Origin: Rhodanobacteraceae bacterium
Lineage (GTDB): Bacteria; Pseudomonadota; Gammaproteobacteria; Xanthomonadales; Xanthomonadaceae
Length of the DNA stretch: 64,000 bases
Assembly: GCA_024233975.1 (NCBI GenBank)
Contig: JACKOX010000013.1
Location: 1-64,000 of the forward strand
Reading direction: 5' to 3'
Shown here: positions 48,957 to 59,700 of the stretch, piece by piece
Layout: every line of letters starts with the position of its first letter
Position numbering within the stretch: the first letter of the stretch is position 1
Position numbers and translations under genes: made by a program
Notes under the pieces: generated by a model
Database searches by the model: none
What the model saw: only the letters and a program-made list of their open reading frames with translations
What the model was told of the DNA's origin: nothing

Positions 48957-50850
48957 GGCAATGTCTGACGCGAAGATCAGAACGCACCGATACGAACGTG
49001 CGAACACAGGCGCAACACTGAGCAGCCGTCCCCGCACCGGAGCGCTGCGTGCCGCGCCTCGCCACATCCCGGCGGCAAGCCGCGGGATGCGCGCCACTGC
49101 CGGCCGCCCACACCGGTTCGCGGTACGCGCGCCACGCGCCCGAGCGCACGCTGCTGTACGCGTTGGTAGAGGCGCACTACCCGGACTTCATTGTACGGAT
49201 CGAAGCGGAGGGCCGCTCGCTGCCCGGATATGTCCGCGAGGCGTTCGATGCCTACCTGCGCTGCGGCGTGCTCGAGCACGGCTTCCTGCGCGTGGTCTGC
49301 GAGCACTGTCGTGCCGAGAGGCTGGTGGCGTATTCCTGCAAGAAGCGCGGGCTGTGCCCGAGCTGCGGCGCGCGGCGCATGGCCGAGTCGGCGCGGCATC
49401 TGGTGGACGAGGTGTTCGGCCCGCGGCCGGTGCGGCAATGGGTGCTGAGTTTCCCCTACCCGTTGCGCTTCCTGTTCGCCGGCAAACCGGATGCCATCAG
49501 CCCGGTGCTGGGCATCGTGCATCGTGTGATCGCCGGTTGGCTTGCCGATCAGGCCGGCGTGCCGCGGGATACGGCGCAATGCGGTGCGGTGACCCTGATC
49601 CAGCGCTTCGGCAGCGCGCTGAACCTGAATGTTCACTTCCACATGCTGTGGCTCGACGGCGTGTACGACGCGAACGTCGAGCCCCCGCGGCGCAAGCCGC
49701 GCCTGCGCCGCGCCCGTGCCCGTGCCCCCACCTCTGCGCAACTGACGCAGCTCGCCAACACCATCGCGCATCGCGTGTGCCGGCACCTGTCGCGCCGCGG
49801 CTGGCTCGAAGGCGAAGATGAATCCGTGTTCCTGTCCGACAGCGCGGGCATCCGTGCCGATGGTCGGCCCGAAGCGGTGCGTCCGGCCCCCGCGCACGCG
49901 CTCAGCGAGCAGGAGCGGGCCGCGATCCTGGAGGTGGCCAACGCCCCGCAATACGCCGCCCTGCCGCCGGCGCAGATCGTGCCGCGGTTGGCTGACGAGG
50001 GCCGCTACCTGGCCAGCGAGTCGAGCTTCCACCGGGTCCTGCACCAGGCCGGGCAGGCCAGTCACCGCGGTCGCGCCAAGACACCGCAGGCCCGCCGCAA
50101 GCCGACCACGCACATGGCCCGCGCCCCCAACCAGGTGTGGTGCTGGGACGTGACCTGGCTGCCTTCGCAGGTGACCGGGCGCTGGTTCTACCTGTACCTG
50201 ATCCTGGACCTGTACAGCCGCAAGATCGTCGGCCACGAGGTGCACGAGGTCGAGTCCGGCGAGCATGCCGCGCATCTGCTCAAGCGCACGGCGCTGGCCG
50301 AGGGCATCCATGCAGCGACCAACAAACCAGTGCTGCATGGCGACAACGGTGCCGCCCTGAAAGCGACCACGGTACTGGCGATGCTGCAGTGGCTGGGCGT
50401 CGCCCCGTCCTACTCGCGCCCGCGGGTCAGCGACGACAACGCCTTCGTGGAGAGCCTGTTCCGCACCGCAAAGTACCGCCCCGGCTTCCCGATCCGGGGC
50501 TTTGCCGACCTGCAGGATGCACGGACATGGGCCGCGCAGTTCGTTCACTGGTACAACCACGAGCACCTGCACAGCGGCTTGCGCTTCGTCGCCCCGGCCG
50601 TGCGACACGCGGGCCAGGACGCCGCCCAGCTCCAAGTCCGCACTCAGGTCTACGAGCTCGCCCGCCAGCGCCATCCGCAGCGTTGGACCGGCACGATCAG
50701 GGACTGGAGTCGCGTCGGTGCCGTCACGCTCAATCCCGACCGAGACACGGTCGTGCCGGCACAAAGCAAACAGAATGAAAGTAAGCGACTAGCTGCATGA
50801 AATCAGGCGACAACTATCTTGACACGCACCGCAATGCGCGGGCTCATCAG
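48957..50850 (+). mobile_element. IS91-like element, copy 3, fused with an IS3-family remnant
   Basis: The left end resembles that of copy 1. The IS91 part runs to about 49855, where it changes to the orfB region of an IS3-family element. No oriIS follows. After the stop at 50800 the bases TCAGGCGACAACTATCTTGACA may be part of the IS3 end; the exact right limit is not visible. Confidence 0.65.
49049..50800 (+). CDS. Chimeric transposase: IS91 N-terminal half fused in frame to IS3 OrfB integrase
   Basis: The 583 residues start at GTG with GGAG upstream, like copy 1. Residues 1 to about 268 are IS91-type, with cysteines C84, C87, C97, C103 and C106 and the HUH motif H196-F-H198, but the catalytic Tyr region is absent. 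From about 272 the sequence is IS3 OrfB: an HTH-like LSEQERAAILEVANAPQYAA, then the integrase core with D367 (CWDVTW), D432 (LHGDNG) and E468 (NAFVESL). The D-E spacing of 35 is that of DD35E enzymes. The IS3 half is catalytically complete. Whether the fusion acts is unknown. Confidence 0.85.
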   Translation: MPRLATSRRQAAGCAPLPAAHTGSRYARHAPERTLLYALVEAHYPDFIVRIEAEGRSLPGYVREAFDAYLRCGVLEHGFLRVVCEHCRAERLVAYSCKKRGLCPSCGARRMAESARHLVDEVFGPRPVRQWVLSFPYPLRFLFAGKPDAISPVLGIVHRVIAGWLADQAGVPRDTAQCGAVTLIQRFGSALNLNVHFHMLWLDGVYDANVEPPRRKPRLRRARARAPTSAQLTQLANTIAHRVCRHLSRRGWLEGEDESVFLSDSAGIRADGRPEAVRPAPAHALSEQERAAILEVANAPQYAALPPAQIVPRLADEGRYLASESSFHRVLHQAGQASHRGRAKTPQARRKPTTHMARAPNQVWCWDVTWLPSQVTGRWFYLYLILDLYSRKIVGHEVHEVESGEHAAHLLKRTALAEGIHAATNKPVLHGDNGAALKATTVLAMLQWLGVAPSYSRPRVSDDNAFVESLFRTAKYRPGFPIRGFADLQDARTWAAQFVHWYNHEHLHSGLRFVAPAVRHAGQDAAQLQVRTQVYELARQRHPQRWTGTIRDWSRVGAVTLNPDRDTVVPAQSKQNESKRLAA

Positions 50851-51284
50851 TCTGATCCGTGTGTCGATCTGTCTTCGGTCCACATCATCCTGCACCGGGC
50901 GTCACGCCCCGACTCCGGCCGCCTGCGCCGGGACCGCGTGAAGCTTGGATGATTGCTGCATAAAGCCCTGGGCGGTTTCCAAGGGGGGGGAACCGGCAGA
51001 TTTGTCCTGTGAAAGCGAAACGTGCTCGGTCGATCACTTGAAGCAAAGTTGACGAAGTGCAAGCATGCTCTGCGAAAGGACCATGCGATTGGAACCACTC
51101 CAACGGCGCCTCTCGGCCATCTGTCGGCCGGCCAGCAGCTGCTTCAGCAGTGGAATAGTTCACATCCTCTATCCCAATAGTTCACCTATCCGGTTTTGTC
51201 CACGCCAGTTTGCCGCGCAGACTGCCCTGTCGCGTTGCCGGAGCAGCCGCTATGCTGTCCGCTTCGCACATGGGGAGCGCGAGC
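50801..51284. other. Non-coding gap before the surface-protein genes
   Basis: I see no gene here. The first ~50 bp may be the IS3 end. A G-run (GGGGGGGG) lies near 50984. The part nearest the next gene holds the AATAGTTCAC direct repeat and must contain the promoter of the first repeat protein. Confidence 0.5.
51154..51185. promoter_or_regulatory. Direct repeat AATAGTTCAC x2 upstream of the surface-protein gene
   Basis: AATAGTTCAC occurs at 51154-51163 and 51176-51185, 22 bp apart (two helical turns), and each is followed by a CTATCC tail. The position about 100 bp upstream of the start suggests a regulator binding site. Confidence 0.4.
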
Positions 51285-54200
51285 ATGTCTCTGATTGGAC
51301 GTCTGGTATGGGTGTTCACCGCCGTGGCCGCGATGGCCGCGAGCACGGTGGCGGTGGCACAGCCGACTCTCATCAAGAGTTTCGTGCCAGCCACGATTGG
51401 TCCGGGCAGTGCCTCGCAGGTGCGTTTCCAGATCAACAATGACGGCGGCACGCCCGTCACCGATTTGGAGTTCACGGATGTTCTGCCGGCCGGCGTGGCG
51501 CTGGCGGCACCGGCGCATCCAACGACAACCTGTCCCAGCGGCCTGATCTCCGCGCCCGATGGCGGCACGACGATCACCTTCACTGGTGGTGCTCTGGGCG
51601 CAAACAGCAGCTGTACGGTCAGCGTCTACGTCACATCGTCGACACTGGGCATGCACACCAACCCTGCGATTACATTGAGCTCCAGTGCTGGCAGCAGCAT
51701 GAGCCTTCCCGTGGATCTCACGGTCGACGCCGGCAGGCCGGGCTTCTCCAAGGTGTTCGCGCCGTCGACCGTGCAGCTTGGCGGGCGATCCACGTTGACC
51801 TTCAGCATCGACAACAGCGCCAACGCAACAGCGGTCAACTCAGGCTCGTTTTCCGATACGTTGCCCGTAGGTCTCGTTATTGCGGAACCGTCCGGCCTCG
51901 CGACCGATTGTGGTACTGCGCCCGTTCTTCCAACAGTCAGTGCGGCCCCGGACGGTAATGCTGTTAGCTTGTCGTACTTCGGTAACCTGACGTTCCCACT
52001 GGTTGCCGCCGGGGCTTCCTGCACTTTGACGGTGGATGTCGTGGCGCAAGGCAGCGGGCAGCTGGACAATATCAGCGGCGTCGCGTCAGGCCAGGTTGGT
52101 ATCAGCACATTGGATTTTGGGCTGGCCGTCGACTCTTTGCAGGTCAACCGCGACCTCATTCATCTATCCAAATCATTTGTCGACGATCCGGTGCCTCCGG
52201 GCGGTATGGCGACGCTGCAATTCACGCTGACCAATTTCAGCCGCACCGATGATGCTACAAACATCGCCTTCAGCGATGATCTCGATGCGACCTTGAGCGG
52301 CTTGCAGGCTGTGTCTGCGCCGACCAACACCTGTGGTGGCATGGCAACCTCTGGTTTTCCGACCAGCGTTTTTGGCTATGACGGCGGAACGCTTGCCGCT
52401 GGCGCCAGCTGCTTGATTGAACTGCAACTGGCCATCCCGGCAGGCGCGTCGCCGGGCACCTACACGAACACGACGTCCACAATTGCGGCAACGATAGGAG
52501 GCTCTCCGGTGCTTGGCTCGGCTGGTAGCGATCTTCTGTTCGTATCGCCGGCGCCGACGATTACTAAGACGTTCCTGGACAACCCGGTGGCCGCTGGCGA
52601 CTCGACCACGCTCGAGTTCACCATCACCAACACCAGCGCAACCTCGTCGGCGACCAATGTCGCGTTTACCGACTTCTTTGCCACGATCCTGCCCACGGCG
52701 TCGGTGACGCCGGCGGCGGCGTGTTGTGGCGCCGGCTCCAGCTGTACGTTCTTCCAACTGGTAAACCCAATGGGTAACGATGTCACGCCGGCTCGACTGT
52801 TCGTGTCGGGAGGCACCTTGGCGCCGGCAGGCATGGCTGGCGACAGCTGTACATTCTCGCTGACCCTGAATGTGTCTTCGGATGCAGCCAGTGGCATCTA
52901 TCCCAACGTGACAACACAGGTCAGTGCCACCGTGGATGGTGAGACTCGCACCGGTGGTGTCGCCAAGGACGACCTTGAAGTTGTCGGCGGCGTGCGCCTG
53001 GTGAAGCAGTTCACCGATGACCCGGTACTGCCGGGTGACACGGTGACCCTGCAGTTCGAGATCACCCACGATGGTGAAACTAATGGCGATGCCACGGCCA
53101 TCAGTTTCACGGATGATCTGGATGCCGCGTTGTCCGGGCTTGTTGCGGTGGGGCTGCCGGTAAATGACGTCTGTGGCACGGGTTCGCAGATCAGCGGCAC
53201 ATCCATTCTGAGTTTCACGGATGGGACGCTGGCGACCGGTGAAAGCTGCACGTTCAACGTAACGCTGCAGGTGCCGGCTGCCGCGCCGACTGGCTTCCAC
53301 ACCAACACCACCAGCAATGTGTCGACCACGGTGTCCGGCCTCACGATAGTTACCCCCTCGGCCAGCGATGATCTGCTGGTCGCGGCCCTGGGCTTGAGCA
53401 AGGAGTTCATTGACGATCCGGTCTTGCCGGGTGGCACGGCAACGTTGCGCTTCACTATCGACAATACGAACGGCACGCTTGATGCCACGGGTATGTCGTT
53501 CACCGACGACTTGGGCGCCGTGCTGACCAATGCGACATTTGATGCGGGCTCCGTGCCGGCGACGCCTTGTGGCGGTAGCGTCGTACTCTTGTCGGCCAAC
53601 CGACTCATGAGCTTCTCCGGTGGCAGCGTGACTGCGGGAACAAGCTGCACATTCGACATGCTCGTGCAGGTTCCTGTGGCCGCTGCGAATGGTGTGTACC
53701 GCAACCGCACCACCAGCCTGAATGCCACCATTGGTGGGACGCCTGTCGTCCTGCCTGCGGCCAGCGATGTGCTGACCGTCAACGACAACCTGCTGCTGCT
53801 GGAAAAGCAGTTCACCGATGACCCGGTGATGCCGGGTGGTACGGTCACGCTGCAGTTCACGCTGACCAACCAGGATGCGGCCAATTCGATTACCGGTATC
53901 GCGTTCACGGATGACCTGGATGCAGCTCTGAGCGGATTGGTAGCGACCGGCCTGCCCATGAACGATGTCTGCGGTGCCGGCTCGCAGATCTCGGGAGCGG
54001 GGCTGTTGTCGCTGACCGGCGGCAACTTGCCGGTGGGTGGCAGCTGCACGTTCAGTGTGATGCTGAACGTGCCTGCGGGTGCTTCGTCCGGCGATTACCT
54101 GAATACCACGAGCAGTGCGACCGGAACGGCTGGTGGGCTGGGCGTGACGGGTGATCCCGCCAGCGACAGCCTGCACATCCGCGTGGTCGATTTCAGCAAG

Positions 54201-56618
54201 GCCTTCGATGGCCCGAGCGCGGCGACGCGGACGGCGCAGCTGAGCTTCACCATCCACAATATTGACGCCAGCAACCCGGCGAGCGGTCTCGGCTTCACCG
54301 ATGACCTGGACGCCGTGTTGACCGGCCTGGTGGCCGTCGGTCTGCCGGCCAGCGATGTCTGTGGTGTCGGCTCGCAGATCAGCGGGACGAACCTGCTGAC
54401 CATGACTGGTGGTGACCTGGGGCCGGGCGAAAGCTGCACGATCACGGTCAATGTCCTGTTGCCGGCAACGGCGATGGCCGGCACCTACCCGAATACCAGC
54501 AGTGACCTGACTGCCAGCGGCCTGACCGTCGCCGTGCCGGCGATGGCGGATCTGGTGGTCGAACCGCCACCCAGCTTCGCCAAGGCCTTCACGCCTGCCA
54601 CCGTGGGTGTCGGGCAGGCGAGCACGTTGACCTTCACCATCGACAACACCGCCAGTGCGCTGGTTGCCGCTGCGTTGAACTTCACCGACAACCTGCCCGC
54701 CGGGATGACGGTGGCGCCGACGCCAAACGCCGGCACCACCTGCGCCGGCGGCACGATCAACGCCGGCGTCGGTGCTACCGCAATTGCCTACAGCGGCGGC
54801 ACGGTCGGTTCCGGCAGCGTCTGCACCCTGTCGGTGGACGTGGTGGCATCCACCTCGGGGGCCATGGTCAACACCAGCGGTGACCTGACCTCGAACACCG
54901 GTAACAGCGGCACCGCCAGCGATACCCTGACGGTGATTCCGCAGCCGGGCTTCAGCAAGGCCTTTGCACCCACCAGCATCGTGTCCGGCGGCGTCAGCAC
55001 GCTGACCTTCACCATCGACAACACGGCGTCCACGGTGGCGCTGGCCAATTTGGCCTTCGTCGACAACCTGCCGGCGGGGATGACGGTGGCCACGCCGCCC
55101 AATGCCTCGACCACCTGCACCGGTGGCACGCTGACGGCCAGTGCAGGGAGTGGTTCCATCCAGTACGTCGGCGGCAGCGTTGCCGCCGGCGCCAGCTGCA
55201 CGGTGCAGGCGGATGTCACCGCAACCACGCCGGGCAGCTACGCCAACAGCAGCAGCGCGCTGACTTCCGATATCGGTAGCGCTGGCGTGGCCAACGCGAC
55301 CTTGACCGTGCTCGAGGCGCCGCTGTTTGGCAAGGCCTTCGCGCCGGCCACCGTGGCGCTGGGTGCTGTCAGCACGCTGAGCTTCAGCATCGACAACAGC
55401 GCCAATGTGGTGGACGCCACCGGGCTCGACTTCACCGACAACCTGCCTACAGGCATGGTCGTGGCAACACCGGCCAACGCTTCGACCACCTGTACTGGCG
55501 GCACGCTGACTGCCGCCAGCGGCGCGACGGTGGTCAGCTACAGCGGCGGTACCGCTCCGGCCAGTGCCAGCTGCAGCCTGCAGGTCGATGTCGAGGCACA
55601 GGCGGCCGGCACGCTGAACAACACCACGGGTGACCTGACCAGCTCGGCCGGCAACTCCGGACCGGCCAGTGCCAGCCTGACGGTCAGCGGCGCCGACATT
55701 GCCATCAGCAAGGCCTTCCAGTCCGATCCGGTGCTACGCGGCGGACAGGTGGTTCTGCGGTACACCATCAACAACCTGTCGCCCTCGGCGTCCGTGGACA
55801 GCGTGGCCTTCAGCGATGACCTCGGCGCGGTGATCCCGGGCTGGGCCGCGGTCGGCCTGCCGCTGGCGGATGCCTGCGGTGCGGGCTCCAGTGTCTCCGG
55901 AACCACCGTGGTCAGCCTCAGCGCCGGCAGCATCCCGGCGGCGGGCAACTGCAGCTTCGACGTAACCCTGCAGCTGCCGGGCACTGCGGCGCTGGGCACG
56001 GTGACCAGCACCACGGCAGCCGTGACCGCCAATGCCTTCGGCAACCCGATCACCGGCAACACGGCCAGCGATGACCTGACAGTGGTGTGGCTGGGCTTCA
56101 CCAAGGCCTTCGTCTACAGCGGCTCGCCGGTTCCGGGCAGCGACATCGGCCTGATGTTCAGCATCAGCAATCCGGACCCGCTCAACGCGGTCAGCGGCAT
56201 CACCTTCTCCGATGACCTCGGTGCGGCAGTGCCCGGCATGTTTGCCAATGGCCTGCCGATGAGCGGTATCTGCGGCGCCGGATCACAGATCGCCGGCAGC
56301 AGCGTGGTGACGCTGAGCAATGGCAGCATCGCCGCTGGTGGCAGCTGCAGCTTCCAGATCAGCGTGCATATTCCGAACAGCATCAGCGCGGGCACCTACA
56401 CCAACAACACTAGCCCGCTGACGGCCACGCCGGCCGGCGGCTTGGCCTCCAGCGGCGACCCGGCGGACATTGCCAGTGCCAGCATCGCCCTGCCCAGCGG
56501 CGTGCCGGCACCCATCGTCGCCCCGAATGTGATCCCGACGCTGGATCCGCGGATGCTGATCCTGCTGGTAGCAATGCTTGGCCTGCTGGCGGTTACCCGA
56601 GTGGGACGAATGAACTAG
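51285..56618 (+). CDS. Giant secreted repeat protein with IPTL-CTERM sorting tail (copy 1)
   Basis: The 1777 residues start at ATG 51285 after GGGGAGCG. A signal peptide ends near TVAVA-QPT. About 13 Ig-like repeats of DUF11 type follow in two flavours. One reads K-F-DDPV-PGG ... FTDDLDA-LSGL ... DVCG-GSQ. The other reads KAF-P-TV-G ... FTDNLPAGM ... TTC-GGT. The protein ends IPTLDPRMLILLVAMLGLLAV followed by RVGRMN, a membrane-anchored IPTL-CTERM signal recognised by exosortase-type enzymes. It should be exported and displayed or released at the cell surface, probably for adhesion or matrix building. Cysteine pairs recur in each repeat. Confidence 0.88.
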   Translation: MSLIGRLVWVFTAVAAMAASTVAVAQPTLIKSFVPATIGPGSASQVRFQINNDGGTPVTDLEFTDVLPAGVALAAPAHPTTTCPSGLISAPDGGTTITFTGGALGANSSCTVSVYVTSSTLGMHTNPAITLSSSAGSSMSLPVDLTVDAGRPGFSKVFAPSTVQLGGRSTLTFSIDNSANATAVNSGSFSDTLPVGLVIAEPSGLATDCGTAPVLPTVSAAPDGNAVSLSYFGNLTFPLVAAGASCTLTVDVVAQGSGQLDNISGVASGQVGISTLDFGLAVDSLQVNRDLIHLSKSFVDDPVPPGGMATLQFTLTNFSRTDDATNIAFSDDLDATLSGLQAVSAPTNTCGGMATSGFPTSVFGYDGGTLAAGASCLIELQLAIPAGASPGTYTNTTSTIAATIGGSPVLGSAGSDLLFVSPAPTITKTFLDNPVAAGDSTTLEFTITNTSATSSATNVAFTDFFATILPTASVTPAAACCGAGSSCTFFQLVNPMGNDVTPARLFVSGGTLAPAGMAGDSCTFSLTLNVSSDAASGIYPNVTTQVSATVDGETRTGGVAKDDLEVVGGVRLVKQFTDDPVLPGDTVTLQFEITHDGETNGDATAISFTDDLDAALSGLVAVGLPVNDVCGTGSQISGTSILSFTDGTLATGESCTFNVTLQVPAAAPTGFHTNTTSNVSTTVSGLTIVTPSASDDLLVAALGLSKEFIDDPVLPGGTATLRFTIDNTNGTLDATGMSFTDDLGAVLTNATFDAGSVPATPCGGSVVLLSANRLMSFSGGSVTAGTSCTFDMLVQVPVAAANGVYRNRTTSLNATIGGTPVVLPAASDVLTVNDNLLLLEKQFTDDPVMPGGTVTLQFTLTNQDAANSITGIAFTDDLDAALSGLVATGLPMNDVCGAGSQISGAGLLSLTGGNLPVGGSCTFSVMLNVPAGASSGDYLNTTSSATGTAGGLGVTGDPASDSLHIRVVDFSKAFDGPSAATRTAQLSFTIHNIDASNPASGLGFTDDLDAVLTGLVAVGLPASDVCGVGSQISGTNLLTMTGGDLGPGESCTITVNVLLPATAMAGTYPNTSSDLTASGLTVAVPAMADLVVEPPPSFAKAFTPATVGVGQASTLTFTIDNTASALVAAALNFTDNLPAGMTVAPTPNAGTTCAGGTINAGVGATAIAYSGGTVGSGSVCTLSVDVVASTSGAMVNTSGDLTSNTGNSGTASDTLTVIPQPGFSKAFAPTSIVSGGVSTLTFTIDNTASTVALANLAFVDNLPAGMTVATPPNASTTCTGGTLTASAGSGSIQYVGGSVAAGASCTVQADVTATTPGSYANSSSALTSDIGSAGVANATLTVLEAPLFGKAFAPATVALGAVSTLSFSIDNSANVVDATGLDFTDNLPTGMVVATPANASTTCTGGTLTAASGATVVSYSGGTAPASASCSLQVDVEAQAAGTLNNTTGDLTSSAGNSGPASASLTVSGADIAISKAFQSDPVLRGGQVVLRYTINNLSPSASVDSVAFSDDLGAVIPGWAAVGLPLADACGAGSSVSGTTVVSLSAGSIPAAGNCSFDVTLQLPGTAALGTVTSTTAAVTANAFGNPITGNTASDDLTVVWLGFTKAFVYSGSPVPGSDIGLMFSISNPDPLNAVSGITFSDDLGAAVPGMFANGLPMSGICGAGSQIAGSSVVTLSNGSIAAGGSCSFQISVHIPNSISAGTYTNNTSPLTATPAGGLASSGDPADIASASIALPSGVPAPIVAPNVIPTLDPRMLILLVAMLGLLAVTRVGRMN

Positions 56619-56624
56619 GGGTTT

Positions 56625-56652
56625 CCCGGTGCCGCCATTTCGGGGCACCGGG
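56625..56652 (+). terminator. Hairpin between the two repeat-protein genes
   Basis: CCCGGTGCC (56625-56633) and GGCACCGGG (56644-56652) pair perfectly, followed by only a weak T-rich stretch. It may be a partial terminator, allowing some read-through to the second gene. Confidence 0.5.
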
Positions 56653-56752
56653 TGTCTCTTGGCGCTCCGGCCAGCCGGTAGCCGAGGTGTCGGACGACGG
56701 GGGTGCTCACCCCCAGTCGGGGAAGGTTGATTCAACAATTTTGGGGGTCGGC

Positions 56753-59700
56753 ATGATGATGGGAAGTGGTCGCGCGGCGCCTGTCCGCGCGAGGGTGGTC
56801 TTTTTCGGTTTTCTCGTGGCCGCCGTTGCCGCGAATGGTGCAGCGATTGCCGCATCTCCGGCGTCTGCGAGGGTGGCCAAATCAACGTCAGGCGTCGTTG
56901 GTGTGGCGCCGGATCTCGAAAAGACGTTCCTTGAAACCGCGACGCCACCAGGCGGCACCGCCACGATCCGGTTCTCGCTGACTCTCCCGGAGTCGGCGTC
57001 GACTCCGGTAACGGCCATCACCTTCAGTGATGACCTGGACGCCATGTTGTCGGGCGCCACCGCGGTGAACCTCCCATTGAGTGATGTCTGCGGGGCAGGT
57101 TCTGCGGTCACGGGTACGACAACGGTGGCCTTTGGCGGAGGCAGCCTGTCGCCGGGCGAAAGCTGTAGCTTCGATGTCGCGGTTTCGATTCCACCCGGTG
57201 TCGCCACCGGCCTCTATACTAATCTCACCAGCAACGTGGGTGCCGATGCGATTGGCGTGCCCGTTGCTTCCGCTGCCGCGGGTGCGGACCTGCTGGTCAG
57301 TGGCTTGGGCATCAGCAAGGCGTTTCTCGATGACCCCGTGGTACCTGGCGGCAGCGCGACATTGCAGTTCACCATCAGCAACGCAGCCGCAATCGAACCT
57401 GCAACGGCCATCGCGTTCACCGATGACCTTGATGGCATGCTTTCAGGCACTGTCGCGACCGGGCTTCCCATGAATGACGTCTGCGGGCCCGGTTCGCAGC
57501 TGAGCGGTAGTGGGGTGATCACGCTGTCGAGTGGCAGTCTTGCTGCGGGTGCCAGTTGTACGTTCTCGGTGGTTGTGCAGACACCGGTTTCCGCCGCGTC
57601 GACGGACTATTCCAACGTGACCAGTCAGTTGTCCGCCGAGGTCAACCTGGCGGCTCTCACGCTTGATCCGGCGCGCGACAGCCTGACCATCGATAGCGAG
57701 CTGCTTGCATTGTCCAAGTCATTTGTCGATGACCCGGTCATGCCCGGCGACACGGTGACATTGCAGTTCACGCTGACGAATGAAAGCCCCGGCGCTACTG
57801 CCGACAGCATCAGCTTCACGGACAACCTGGGTGCGGCATTGTCCGGGCTGGTCGCGGTTGGCCTGCCTATGAACGACGTCTGCGGAGCCGGATCGCAGGT
57901 CAGCGGAAGCGGTGTGCTGACCCTGTCCGGCGGCATTCTTGCGGGCGGTGCCAGCTGCACATTCGCGGTGACTTTGCAGGTGCCTGCTGGCGCCTCGGTG
58001 GGCGACATGCTCAACACCACGTCGTCCGTCACTGGGCAGATCGGTGGCCAGCCGGTCACCGGTGGTCCGGCGAGCGACACCCTGCAGGTTCGCGCGCTGA
58101 CTTTCAGCAAGGCCTACTCCGGATACGCCGAGGCAGGCTCGACGGTCCAGCTGAGTTTTTCCATCACCAACCTGGATCAGGCCAACGGCATTTCGGGACT
58201 CGGATTCACGGATGATCTCGACGCCTCGTTGTCGGGACTGGTTGCGCTGGGCTTGCCGCAAAGTGACGTATGCGGCGCAGGCTCACAGATCAGCGGAAGC
58301 AACCTTCTGGTGATGACCGGTGGCGACCTGCCTCCCGGCGGTAGTTGCGTCGTGACAGTGACGGTGCAGGTGCCCCCGGGCACTGCGCTGGATACATACC
58401 CGAACATCACCAGCGAACTGTTCGTGCAGGGGCTTCCGGTCGGCCCGCCTGCCAGCGCGGACCTGCTTGTCGAGGCGCCACCAGCATTCCAGAAGGCGTT
58501 TTCACCTTCCACTGTGGATGTGGGCCAGTCCAGTACGCTGACCTTCTCCATCGACAACACGCTGAATAACGCCGACACGTCGAGCCTGGCATTCACTGAC
58601 AACCTGCCGGCCGGCATGCTCATCGCGGCGGTGCCGAATGTCTCCACGAGTTGTGTGGGTGGAATCATCACCGCGGCGCCGGGAGCCGGTGTCATCACCT
58701 ACAGTGGTGGTTCGGTCGCTGCAGGAGTCGGCTGCAGCGTGCAGGTGGACGTCGCGGCGTCCGCTGTGGGGAGCCTGGTGAACACGACGGGCGACCTGAC
58801 GTCCGACAAGGGCAACAGTGGCGTGGCCAACGCGACCTTGACCGTGCTCGAGGCGCCGCTGTTTGGCAAGGCCTTCGCGCCGGCCACCGTGGCGCTGGGT
58901 GCTGTCAGCACGCTGAGCTTCAGCATCGACAACAGCGCCAATGTGGTGGACGCCACCGGGCTCGACTTCAGCGATAACCTGCCAGCGGGCATGGTCGTGG
59001 CAACGCCCGCGAATGGGTCGACAACCTGCACCGGCGGCACGCTGACTGCCGCCAGCGGCACGACGGTGGTCAGCTATAGCGGTGGTATGGCGTCGGCTGG
59101 CGCCGGCTGCAGCGTGCAGGTGGATGTCGAGGCGCAAGCCGCGGGCACGCTGAACAACACCACAGGTGACCTGACCAGCTCGGCCGGCAACTCCGGACCG
59201 GCCAGTGCCAGCCTGACGGTCAGCGCTGCGGAGATTTCAATCAGCAAGGCCTTCAGCGCGACTTCGGTGTTGCGCGGAGGACTCGTCGATGTCACCTACA
59301 CGATTGAAAATCTGTCCACCTCCGCGACCGTTGACAACATATCCTTCACGGAGGATTTCTCAGTTGCCATGCCGGGGTGGATTTACGCAGGTTTGCCGCT
59401 ACCTGGCAGCGGCGTATGCGGGATGACGGGCACCATGGGAGGCTCCGGAAGTGTTGTCAGCTTGATACTTGGTTCGCTTGCGCCAGGTGAAAGCTGTACG
59501 TTGCCGTTCCAGTTGATGCTGCCTGCCAATGCACCCCTCGGGTTGGTTACCAGTACGAGCAGTGCGGTAACCGGTACGGTCTTCGGCAATCCGATCGCTG
59601 GCAACACGGCCAGCGACGACCTGACCGTGGTGTGGCTGGGCTTCACCAAGGCCTTCGTCTACAGCGGCTCGCCGGTTCCGGGCAGCGACATCGGCCTGAT

